A stretch of DNA of 38,711 nt from JAFLCA01 sp041907145 (GTDB taxonomy: Bacteria > Bdellovibrionota_C > UBA2361 > JAFLCA01). A program made the position numbers and the translations under genes. The DNA is taken from contig JAYRHW010000062.1 of assembly GCA_041907145.1 (NCBI GenBank), positions 1 through 38,711 on the forward strand, given 5' to 3'. The notes beneath the pieces were generated by a model. The model did not search any database, was not told where the DNA came from, and saw only the letters and a program-made list of their open reading frames with translations. This document shows positions 25,570 to 32,819 of this stretch, one piece after another (within the stretch, counting starts at the first letter, position 1; every line of letters starts with the position of its first letter).

Positions 25570-25931
25570 GCGCCCCAGTGTACGCCGATGTTCGCCCTGG
25601 CGGCTACAACCCGTATCTCAAAGACGGGCGGGCGGACTGATACGGGACTACGCGGCACAGCATGCCTCCAGGCTAAGCCAGTGACAAAGGAATATCCTAA
25701 GACTAGAAGTAGCGGCATGATTCAGACAGTAGGCAGCTCGTTAACTGCTTGAAATTGCGGCAGCAATATAGAGCAAGCAGCAACCTCGACCACATAGGCG
25801 CCCTGCTCAAAATTCGCGCTCATAACTAGGTAAAGGGAGAAAGGCGCCTGGGTCAGCTGACAGCAGCACTCTCGGGCAAGTGGCATTATGAGGTAATTCG
25901 CATTCGGGTACGAAAGGGTTCCCGGCTATGT

Positions 25932-25950
25932 GAACTCGAGTTCGATCGAA
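25932..25950. promoter_or_regulatory. Overlapping palindromes, SOS-box-like
   Basis: GAACTCGAGTTC (25932-25943) and TTCGATCGAA (25941-25950) are perfect palindromes that overlap. The first fits the GAAC-N4-GTTC pattern of Gram-positive LexA boxes. It lies about 190 bases before the secreted Gly-Ser gene. May be an operator; LexA specificity varies between phyla, so the assignment is weak. Confidence 0.25.
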
Positions 25951-26096
25951 GCGCGACTATGGGGTTCCAAATCTGCAGTCTTCTGTACTTCGTCCTGGCT
26001 TAGCGCCCTGATAGCTCGTGCGCGATTCGCTTCGTGATATTGCCCATGCGGCACTAGTCCGCTCCCATTGGTTGACTGGTCAGGTTCGCGCTCACA

Positions 26097-26120
26097 AGGG
26101 GGAGCTTCCGTGCTCCTCCT
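26097..26120 (+). promoter_or_regulatory. Hairpin just upstream of a ribosome binding site
   Basis: AGGGGGAGC (26097-26105) pairs with GCTCCTCCT (26112-26120) with one G-U pair and a 6-base loop. The 3' arm CTCCTCC is also complementary to the G-rich ribosome binding site at 26128-26135, so competing pairings could tune translation of the next gene. Confidence 0.25.
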
Positions 26121-26138
26121 CACGGGCAAAGGGGGTTT

Positions 26139-26732
26139 ATGGGCAAATCTGGTTTTGGACGCGCAAGCGTTCTCCTTGTAGTCTTGATTTCACTTCTCAC
26201 GTATCCAGTTCTGGCAGCGGCCGAGCTGAGTGTCGAAATCCCTGCTCTCCCTTCGACACCATGTCCTCAATCAGTCCAAGGAGTATCCACCCTAAGGGGA
26301 AGCGGACAGGTCATTCTTTGTCCTGAGGGCGAAGGCTGTGCTGGAACGCTCGAGGAAATGCCCCCTTGCACGACCGGTAGCGGCGGAACCGGTGGAAGTG
26401 GAGGTAGCGGCGGAAGTGGAGGTAGCGGCGGCAGCGGTGGCAGCGGCGGGAGTTCGGGAGGAACCTATTATGAGCCGCTCGAAGTCATGTGCGGCAACGG
26501 TCCCGCCGGAGACTTGGATAGCAGTGGATTAGCCATGAATTACGGCGACTGCCCCACCGGCTGCGAATGCGTTCCGCACCCCAGCGGTGGCAGCACCTGT
26601 CTCTGCGGCACCGGCGGCGTGGGTGGCTCGGGCGGCAGCGGAGGATCCGGCGGAAGTGGTGGTTCCGGGGGTTCTGGGGGCAGCGGAGGATCTGCTGGCT
26701 CTGCACCAGATCATGTATTTATCCGCAGTTAA
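26139..26732 (+). CDS. Secreted Cys-rich protein with two Gly-Gly-Ser tracts
   Basis: A 197-residue protein with a signal peptide (basic N-terminus, hydrophobic core about 10-25, likely cleavage after AAA near 28). The mature part has two small Cys-rich segments, one with Cys42, 61, 67 and 77 and one with Cys118, 138, 142, 144, 154 and 156, each followed by a long Gly-Gly-Ser tract (about 80-108 and 157-188). The ten Cys would allow five disulfides. The second segment (CPTGCECVPHPSGG) has an EGF- or VWC-like spacing, but no family is recognised. Such tracts act as flexible linkers in surface proteins of delta-proteobacteria and others. ATG at 26139 is 3 bases after AAAGGGGG. The C-terminus ends shortly after the second tract, so no anchor is seen. 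Confidence 0.8.
   Translation: MGKSGFGRASVLLVVLISLLTYPVLAAAELSVEIPALPSTPCPQSVQGVSTLRGSGQVILCPEGEGCAGTLEEMPPCTTGSGGTGGSGGSGGSGGSGGSGGSGGSSGGTYYEPLEVMCGNGPAGDLDSSGLAMNYGDCPTGCECVPHPSGGSTCLCGTGGVGGSGGSGGSGGSGGSGGSGGSGGSAGSAPDHVFIRS
26376..26462 (+). repeat. First Gly-Gly-Ser coding tract
   Basis: Codons 80-108 of the secreted protein, tandem 9-base units of the GGN-GGN-AGN kind. Such arrays expand and contract by slippage. Confidence 0.8.
26610..26702 (+). repeat. Second Gly-Gly-Ser coding tract
   Basis: Codons 158-188 of the same gene. The codons differ in synonymous choice from unit to unit and from the first tract, which suggests old arrays kept by selection on the protein rather than recent expansion. 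Confidence 0.8.
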
Positions 26733-26767
26733 GTTTGAGGATGCTCAACTAGCTACGACAGCATCGT

Positions 26768-26778
26768 GTACATTGTAA
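26768..26778. repeat. GTACATTGTAA repeat, copy 1
   Basis: Contains the 9-base palindrome TACA-T-TGTA. An identical 11-base copy lies at 26895-26905, both upstream of the PspA-like gene. Possible paired operator. Confidence 0.4.
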
Positions 26779-26894
26779 CTCGATTGTACCGTCGCCCTCG
26801 CCCAAAATTAGCGGCCAATATCAGTATTCTAGACTGCCGGGCTCTCCCCATCCGTCTACCAGACCTCAGCATCTCAGGCCACGCGGCGCCGTAG

Positions 26895-26905
26895 GTACAT
26901 TGTAA
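26895..26905. repeat. GTACATTGTAA repeat, copy 2
   Basis: Second copy, 127 bases after the first and 76 bases before the PspA-like start codon. The rest of the 248-base region 26733-26980 shows no gene. Confidence 0.4.
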
Positions 26906-26980
26906 TCCCGGCACACAAGCGCAGCAGCGGCTGCCCCCTGTAGAGTGGATTCATCAACCAAGTCACTTGTTGGAGGAACT

Positions 26981-27649
26981 ATGATGAAAGCCATTCGCAG
27001 AATTACAACCGGTCTATTTGCAAATTTTGACTGGGCAGTAACCCAAATTGAAAACCATGAGGCCCTCGTCAATGCCGCGATGCGTGAAATACAGCATGCG
27101 GCTTCGAAAGCAAAGGTTCAGTTAACTCGCGTTCGCCAGGACGGGGAGCGCATGCGGCAGCGGTTGCAAGCTCAGCGCGAGGTCGAGGCCCTATGGGCAG
27201 ATAGAGCCTTGCGCTGCGGAGCAATCGATCAAGCGAAAGCGCTTGAATGTTTGCGCCGAAGAAAACGAGCGCAGGCAGAAATTGCGGAACTCGAAGCTCA
27301 GCTCGGCAGTCATGGCCGGCTCGAGGAGGACCTTACCAGAGACCTAGAAACCATCGAGAAGCGCATGGAGGATCTCCGACGAAAGCGCAACGGCCTTCGC
27401 ACCCGAGAATCGACCGCCGAAGCATTGGCAGCTTTTCAATCACATGACGCCGGACTGATCGCTGAGCTCGACGACGTCTTCGATCGCTGGGAGATAAAGG
27501 TGGGCTCCTATGAGTGCCTCGGAAGCGTCCGCCCCAGCAACGATCACAAACTCGACGAAGAATTTGCCTCGGCTGAGGAGGAAGAAGCTCTGAAAGCCGA
27601 ATTGAACGCGCTACTTAGTGCCACAGCAAGCAAGCCGGCTCAGCAGTAG
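26981..27649 (+). CDS. PspA/IM30 (Vipp1) family protein
   Basis: About 222 residues, nearly all coiled coil. The N-terminal amphipathic helix (AIRRITTGLFANFDWAVTQI), the early NHEALVNAAMREIQ block and the long Arg/Glu/Gln-rich heptads match PspA and Vipp1, ESCRT-III-like proteins that bind and stabilise damaged membranes. The PspF, PspB and PspC genes of enteric bacteria are not here. The start is ATG at 26981 or 26984 behind GGAGGA; upstream TTG codons are unlikely. It sits 23 bases before a polytopic membrane gene, probably its operon partner. The C-terminal segment from about 180 is acidic and may be lineage-specific. Confidence 0.8.
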   Translation: MMKAIRRITTGLFANFDWAVTQIENHEALVNAAMREIQHAASKAKVQLTRVRQDGERMRQRLQAQREVEALWADRALRCGAIDQAKALECLRRRKRAQAEIAELEAQLGSHGRLEEDLTRDLETIEKRMEDLRRKRNGLRTRESTAEALAAFQSHDAGLIAELDDVFDRWEIKVGSYECLGSVRPSNDHKLDEEFASAEEEEALKAELNALLSATASKPAQQ

Positions 27650-27672
27650 CTTCACCACTCTGGAGTAATCAT

Positions 27673-29079
27673 ATGGAAATCTCAAAACCTTTGAACGCAC
27701 CACAGCAGATCCTGCAAGAGGTCTCTACCGCCTTGCTAAAAGAGGATCTGCCGCCGAAGAACAGCACCCCTCCTGCGGGCAACCCTCTGCAGGCCAAGGT
27801 GGGAAAGCTTACGACCGCGCTTCGCCGCTCGGCGATGGTTGTTCTACTTACTGCCGCCGGCTCCTCCCTCTTTCAGGGCTGGGCGTCTTGGGACTCGGCA
27901 CAGCGAATCATGGCTTTCGCCGTATTTATCGTCTCCTTGTCGCTCACCGGATTGCTGAGCGCCTTTAAATTCAACGACGCTAAGGGCGCTCGGGTCGCCC
28001 TTGGCCTTGCGACTGCTGTTCTGCCCGTCGCAGCGAGTCAGCTTGGAGGGCTGATTTATTCACATTTTATTTCGCTTAGCAGTGCTTCGAGTATTCCATC
28101 AATGCTCCGCTACACGGCAGTCTCTGTGACTCAAACATCCGTTCTGACTGCGGCACTGTGCTGTCTAATCCCAGGGGTAGCCTATGCAGGATTCTCCGTA
28201 CTCGCCCGCAGCGAAGCAGCTCTTCTCACGGCCTTGTTCTCAGTGGGAAACGCTGCCCTCTTGGTGCCAGTGCGGGAGCCCTTGGCAATCGGATTACTTT
28301 CCATGGCGCTGCTGGCCGGACTCTTGGCGATTGATCTGTCCAGGTTTCATGGACGACCGGAACTGCGCACGCTCGAAGGGGGACTGAGTAGAGCTATGCT
28401 TTTTGTTCCCTTTGCAATCATGGTAATCAGAAATCTTGCGCTATATTCGGTATCAACGGTGTTGATTGGCTGCCTGTTCTCAGTTTTGACGGCCTTTCTC
28501 TTCATCGTGTTGCCGAAATTGACTGAGACTGCGTCCGTGCAAAAGATCGCGCAAACCTGCAGCACCATCAGCATGGCGGCCGCCTGGTACTGCTTTTCGC
28601 AGGCTCTGTTCTTCGAAAGAACCGCTATGCTTCCGCTGTCGGAACAGTTCCTCTATCCCGTCCGTACACTGCCCATTTCGGCAGGACTGGTGTTGATGTC
28701 GTTCTTTACCGTCGGCACGGCTCCCCGTTACCGCCGCTCGGCCGCCTACTTGGCTACAATGTCGATGTTTCTCCAGCTTCTGACCTTCCCTGGCCTGGTG
28801 ACCTCCTTCTTCTGCATCTCGATCTCAATCTTGTGCATTGCCGCGGGGTGCTTGATTGAGGAGCGCGGGTTCTTTACAGCCGGAAGCTGGGGTTTGGCGT
28901 TAGGAGTACTGTATCACTTAAGATACGCGGTATTCTTTTACTCAGGAATAGACCCCTGGATTAGTCTGGCTGTGCTCGGAATACTGACGCTGTTGTCGGC
29001 CTCGTATCTCGAGAAGAACTACCGCACACTGGCTGCTCGCTGCACGGCATTTCAGGAAAAAGTAAGGAGTTGGGACTAA
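27673..29079 (+). CDS. Polytopic membrane protein of unknown function
   Basis: A 468-residue protein with a 50-residue polar head (Pro/Lys rich) and about twelve membrane helices, no charged pore motif or transporter signature that I recognise. ATG at 27673 with GGAG upstream. It directly follows the PspA-like gene, so a shared membrane-stress role is an inference from position. The C-terminus is a short amphipathic helix (SASYLEKNYRTLAARCTAF). A strong terminator lies 141 bases after its stop, with a 131-bp inverted-repeat element in between. Confidence 0.75.
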   Translation: MEISKPLNAPQQILQEVSTALLKEDLPPKNSTPPAGNPLQAKVGKLTTALRRSAMVVLLTAAGSSLFQGWASWDSAQRIMAFAVFIVSLSLTGLLSAFKFNDAKGARVALGLATAVLPVAASQLGGLIYSHFISLSSASSIPSMLRYTAVSVTQTSVLTAALCCLIPGVAYAGFSVLARSEAALLTALFSVGNAALLVPVREPLAIGLLSMALLAGLLAIDLSRFHGRPELRTLEGGLSRAMLFVPFAIMVIRNLALYSVSTVLIGCLFSVLTAFLFIVLPKLTETASVQKIAQTCSTISMAAAWYCFSQALFFERTAMLPLSEQFLYPVRTLPISAGLVLMSFFTVGTAPRYRRSAAYLATMSMFLQLLTFPGLVTSFFCISISILCIAAGCLIEERGFFTAGSWGLALGVLYHLRYAVFFYSGIDPWISLAVLGILTLLSASYLEKNYRTLAARCTAFQEKVRSWD

Positions 29080-29210
29080 GAGTACGTGACAAAAAGGACT
29101 TCGTCGCGAGGGGGGCAAGCTGAGGAAAGGGTAAGGAATCCGTCAAAGCGAGGACGGAAACACTCTCTCAGATTGGTACCTGCAGCAGAAAAACATTTTG
29201 TCACGCACTC
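29080..29210. repeat. 131-bp element with 15-bp terminal inverted repeats
   Basis: GAGTACGTGACAAAA (29080-29094) and TTTTGTCACGCACTC (29196-29210) are inverted copies with one mismatch. The inside holds nested complementarity: CTGAG (29120-29124) with CTCAG (29167-29171), and TCCGTC (29139-29144) with GACGGA (29153-29158). The outer mismatch becomes a U-G pair on the minus strand. It may be a miniature mobile element (MITE or REP type) or a structured RNA. It begins at the base after the membrane gene's stop. No open frame of note. Confidence 0.6.
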
Positions 29211-29219
29211 TAAGTTTCC

Positions 29220-29255
29220 GGGGGCTGTATAGGGTAGTGTACAGCCCCCCCTTTT
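29220..29255 (+). terminator. Rho-independent terminator
   Basis: GGGGGCTGTA (29220-29229) pairs perfectly with TACAGCCCCC (29240-29249); the 10-base loop is followed by CCTTTT. It ends the PspA-like operon before the LplT-Aas gene. Confidence 0.75.
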
Positions 29256-29298
29256 CACTCGACCTACGCGCCTTTTCTTGAAAGAATTGCTCTGATTT

Positions 29299-32200
29299 AT
29301 GACGATAAAAGATTGTTCTCAACCCGGTTTCAAAGCCTTGATGGCCACCCAGTTTTTCGGGGCTCTCAACGACAACTTACTCAAGACAATCGTCTCGTTG
29401 CTTATCATAAGCACCGCGGGTCAAGGTGCACCCGCACTGAGTCTGGCTGCTGCAATGTTCGTCGTCCCCTATTTGCTCTTTTCCTCATACTCGGGCTATT
29501 TGGCAGATAGACTGGCGAAGAGCAGCATTATCCGTTGGGTCAAAGTGTTCGAGGTGTGCATCGTCGCCATTGCGGCCTACCTACTTGACCACCGCAATCT
29601 CGAAGGACTTATCGTGATTCTCTTCTTCATGGGATTGCACTCAGCAATATTTGGTCCGCCTAAATACGGCATCCTTCCCGAGATATTGGAAACAAAGCAG
29701 CTCTCCAAGGGCAATGGGTATATGCAGTTTTGGACCTTTATCGCCATCTTGCTTGGAACTGCCCTTGGCGGATTTGCTATGTCAGCGGCGAAGGAGAGCA
29801 TGCTCATCCCATCGCTTGCGATAGTCAGTGTCTCGATTTTTGGGCTGCTGTCCGCCCATTTCGTAACGAAAACGTCTCCCTCTACGCCTCATGTTACTTT
29901 CGAGCTAAACCCCTTCCGAGAAGTTTTCACGTCTATTCGCAGCATGCGGCAGAATCGCAGTCTCTTCCTAACTCTGTTGGCACTTTCATTTTTCTGGTTT
30001 ATCGGCGCCGTATTTCAGTTGGCCATTTACCTTTACGCCAAGGAAATGCTGCAGGTATCCGAACTGCGAACTGCCTTACTGGTAACCAGTCTGGCTCTGG
30101 GAATCGGCTTTGGCAGTATTTTGGCGGGTAAGGTATCGGAAGGCAAAGTCGAGATGGGCCTAGTCCCCCTCGGCGCAATCGGGCTCAGCCTCATGAGCAT
30201 TGCCCTCGGGTTTTCCTATGTTTCATACGAGATTAGTCTTTGCGCGCTTTTCATGCTGGGGCTAAGCGGCGGATTCTATGTCGTCCCCTTGTCTGCCTTT
30301 ATGCAGAGCGAGAGCCCCTTGGAGTCTCGCGGGCGCTTTCTCGCAGCCAACAACTTCGTGTCTATGAGCGGGGTATTGGCGGCTTCCTTCGTCCTCTGGC
30401 TGCTAAACACGGTGCTGAAGCTCAATCCGGCGCAGTGCTTTGTGGTATTGGGACTATGCACCGCGGGCGCCACGGTCTGGATTTTTCGCGTCCTGCCGGA
30501 AGCCTTCGTTCGGTGCGTCAATTGGATACTCATGCATACGATTTACCGGGTGCGCGTTAGGGGGCTGCAACACCTGCCAGCTACAGGCGGAGCTCTGCTC
30601 GTATGCAATCATGCCTCATTCGTCGACCCCTCGCTCATTCTTGGTGCCTGCGAACGGCCGATTCGCTTTCTGATGTTTAGGCCAATCTACGAACTGCCCT
30701 TCGTGCGCTGGTTCGCGAAGACCATGAAGGCCATCCCAGTTTCGCCCTTTGACAAAGCGGACGCAATCGCGCAGTCCCTTTCAATCGCAAAGGAACGAAT
30801 CATGAGCGGCGATCTTGTATGCATCTTCGCCGAAGGCAGCATCACGCGTACGGGAAACCTGCTTCCCTTCCGCAGAGGATTCGAACGCATAGCTGAGGGA
30901 CTCGACGCGCCTATCATACCGGTACATATCGACCGAGTATGGGGCAGTATTTTTAGCTTCAAAAATAATCGCTTCTTTTGGAAACTTCCGAAGCGCCTGC
31001 CCTACCCAGTCACCCTGAGCATCGGTGCACCGATGGCCTCTTCATCGAAGGCCCACGAAGTGCGCCTTGCTGTGCAGTCTCTGGCGAGTGAGGCCTACCG
31101 CTTACGAAGTAAGGCAGACGAGGTATTGCAGCGCATCTTCATTGCCGAGGCGCGGCAACATCCATTTCGACCCTGCATCGCGGACTCCTCGGGACGGCGC
31201 ATGAACTACGGGGCTACGCTTTCAGCAAGCCTGCTCCTCAGCCGCCGGTTGCAGAAACGCGGGGGAGAACAGCGTATGATTGGCATAATGCTCCCGCCGT
31301 CCGTGGCAGGAGTTCTGGCTAATTTAGCGTCACTCCTTGGAGGCTACGTTCCAGTCAATCTCAATTACACCGCAGGCTTGAATGCTCTGCGCTCAGCTTC
31401 GGCGCAGGCGAATCTTCAATGCATCATCAGCAGCAAAACTCTCATCGCACGAGCTGGACTGGAGTCTCTGCCGGGAATCATCGATGTTCAGGACTTGCTT
31501 GCCGGAATGGGAGCCGCCGAAAAATTGCGGGCTTTTCTTTGGGCATTTCTCACCCCTATATCTATTCTTGCCAAGCGTGGACGATGGGCTGAACATTCCC
31601 TCGATGATTTAGCAACTGTCATATTTTCAAGCGGCAGCACTGCCGAACCGAAAGGCGTCATGCTCTCGCATGGAAATATTTCATCGAATGTGCAAAGCCT
31701 TTTCGACCTCGTTCAAGTGGATCGCCGGGACATTATTCTGGGAGTGCTCCCCTTCTTCCACTCATTTGGCTTTACCGGCACGCTGTGGTTTCCGCTCCTG
31801 TCAGGAATTTCAGCCGTCTATCACCACAATCCGCTCGAGGCATCGAAGATTGCCTCACTCACGCGCGAGTATCAGGCCAGCATCCTGATGAGTACACCGA
31901 CATTCCTGAGTACTTATACTCGAAAGTGTTCGGTCGAGGATCTGAAGAGTCTGCGACTCGTTATCGTTGGGGCAGAGAAGCTAAAGGACGCAGTAGCAAA
32001 GCCTTTCCAAGAAAAATTCGGACTTCTGCCGCTCGAAGGCTATGGCTGCACTGAGCTTTCCCCAGTGGCGGTATTGAGCGTGCCTAATTTCGAAGCAGGA
32101 AAGATGAAGCAGGTTGGGACGAAGGCCGGCAAGGTCGGGCACCCAATTCCAGGAGTTGCCATTAAAGTCGTCGATCTCGAGACAGGCCGAGATCTGCCGC

Positions 32201-32688
32201 CAGACTCGGAAGGTCTACTCCTGGTACGCGGGCCGAATGTCATGCTCGGCTATCTCAATAATACCGCGAAAACAGCCGAGGTAATGCGAGAGGACTGGTA
32301 TGTGACCGGAGACATAGCCTCCATCGACAAGGACGGCTTCGTTGCCATCACCGATCGGCTAAGCCGCTTCAGCAAGATAGGCGGCGAGATGGTACCGCAT
32401 ATCAAGATTGAGGAGGAGATCCACGCTGCAGTAGAAGCAACCGAACAGATATGCGTGGTAACCTCACTCACGGACGAAGCTCGCGGCGAAAAGCTGATGG
32501 TCCTCGCAACGAGTGATATCGATTCTGCCGCGATTGTTCAGAGATTAGCTGAGCGCGGGTTGCCGAATCTCTGGATCCCAAAGCGAGAGAATTTCTTGCG
32601 AATCGAGGCAATTCCTCTACTCGGAAGCGGCAAGGTCGATCTACGTGCGGTCAAGGAACTCGCAGCGAAACTTTTGGCGAATAATTAA
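29299..32688 (+). CDS. LplT-PlsC-Aas fusion: lysophospholipid flippase / acyltransferase / acyl-ACP synthetase
   Basis: A 1129-residue, three-domain protein. Residues 1-400 form a major-facilitator transporter with the LplT opening FFGALNDNLLKTIV, which flips lysophospholipids. Residues about 410-600 are a PlsC-type acyltransferase with NHASFVD (His438, Asp443) and FAEGSITRTG (Glu512). Residues about 640-1129 are an adenylate-forming acyl-ACP synthetase with IFSSGSTAEPKG (775-786) and the C-terminal catalytic Lys1112 in GSGKVDL. Together they import 2-acyl-lysophospholipids and reacylate them at the inner membrane, recycling envelope lipids. In Escherichia coli lplT and aas are separate adjacent genes; fused forms are known in other bacteria. 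The protein is inner-membrane bound. ATG at 29299 lacks a strong ribosome binding site. Confidence 0.93.
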   Translation: MTIKDCSQPGFKALMATQFFGALNDNLLKTIVSLLIISTAGQGAPALSLAAAMFVVPYLLFSSYSGYLADRLAKSSIIRWVKVFEVCIVAIAAYLLDHRNLEGLIVILFFMGLHSAIFGPPKYGILPEILETKQLSKGNGYMQFWTFIAILLGTALGGFAMSAAKESMLIPSLAIVSVSIFGLLSAHFVTKTSPSTPHVTFELNPFREVFTSIRSMRQNRSLFLTLLALSFFWFIGAVFQLAIYLYAKEMLQVSELRTALLVTSLALGIGFGSILAGKVSEGKVEMGLVPLGAIGLSLMSIALGFSYVSYEISLCALFMLGLSGGFYVVPLSAFMQSESPLESRGRFLAANNFVSMSGVLAASFVLWLLNTVLKLNPAQCFVVLGLCTAGATVWIFRVLPEAFVRCVNWILMHTIYRVRVRGLQHLPATGGALLVCNHASFVDPSLILGACERPIRFLMFRPIYELPFVRWFAKTMKAIPVSPFDKADAIAQSLSIAKERIMSGDLVCIFAEGSITRTGNLLPFRRGFERIAEGLDAPIIPVHIDRVWGSIFSFKNNRFFWKLPKRLPYPVTLSIGAPMASSSKAHEVRLAVQSLASEAYRLRSKADEVLQRIFIAEARQHPFRPCIADSSGRRMNYGATLSASLLLSRRLQKRGGEQRMIGIMLPPSVAGVLANLASLLGGYVPVNLNYTAGLNALRSASAQANLQCIISSKTLIARAGLESLPGIIDVQDLLAGMGAAEKLRAFLWAFLTPISILAKRGRWAEHSLDDLATVIFSSGSTAEPKGVMLSHGNISSNVQSLFDLVQVDRRDIILGVLPFFHSFGFTGTLWFPLLSGISAVYHHNPLEASKIASLTREYQASILMSTPTFLSTYTRKCSVEDLKSLRLVIVGAEKLKDAVAKPFQEKFGLLPLEGYGCTELSPVAVLSVPNFEAGKMKQVGTKAGKVGHPIPGVAIKVVDLETGRDLPPDSEGLLLVRGPNVMLGYLNNTAKTAEVMREDWYVTGDIASIDKDGFVAITDRLSRFSKIGGEMVPHIKIEEEIHAAVEATEQICVVTSLTDEARGEKLMVLATSDIDSAAIVQRLAERGLPNLWIPKRENFLRIEAIPLLGSGKVDLRAVKELAAKLLANN

Positions 32689-32702
32689 GCTTACTATTTG
32701 CA

Positions 32703-32783
32703 GCTCTCTGCCTTGGCGAAGTTCAACCCCACGCTTCCTGGCATAATCCCTGCAATCTGCTAGTGCAGAGAGCCAAGGCAGGC
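32703..32783 (+). promoter_or_regulatory. Possible switching hairpins in an upstream leader
   Basis: GCTCTCTGCCTTGGC at 32703-32717 can pair in two ways with the downstream GCAGAGAGC (32765-32773) and GCCAAGGCAG (32772-32781), which overlap. An extended -10 like box TGGCATAAT (32739-32747) lies in the loop. May be a leader or promoter region for the following gene; speculative. Confidence 0.25.
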
Positions 32784-32819
32784 TTGCCGTAATCAACAGA
32801 TGCTAAGGAATTGCACTCT

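Larger units (their letters stand above)
25570..26138. other. Intergenic region without a convincing gene
   Basis: A 569-base stretch between divergent genes. Several frames of 60-107 codons exist on both strands but none has a ribosome binding site or protein-like composition. It contains back-to-back palindromes at 25932-25950 and a hairpin at 26097-26120; no RNA gene was recognised. Confidence 0.55.

Noticed and set aside
25926..26326. 67- and 102-codon frames before the secreted protein gene
   Set aside because: Arg-rich products without start signals; the second overlaps the real gene in another frame.
26376..26702. Regular 9-base repeats considered as a CRISPR-like or satellite array
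   Set aside because: The units are in-frame Gly-Gly-Ser codons of one gene with synonymous variation and no spacers.
29299..32688. LplT-PlsC-Aas fusion as a new system
   Set aside because: The three-domain order is a known arrangement in several bacterial groups.
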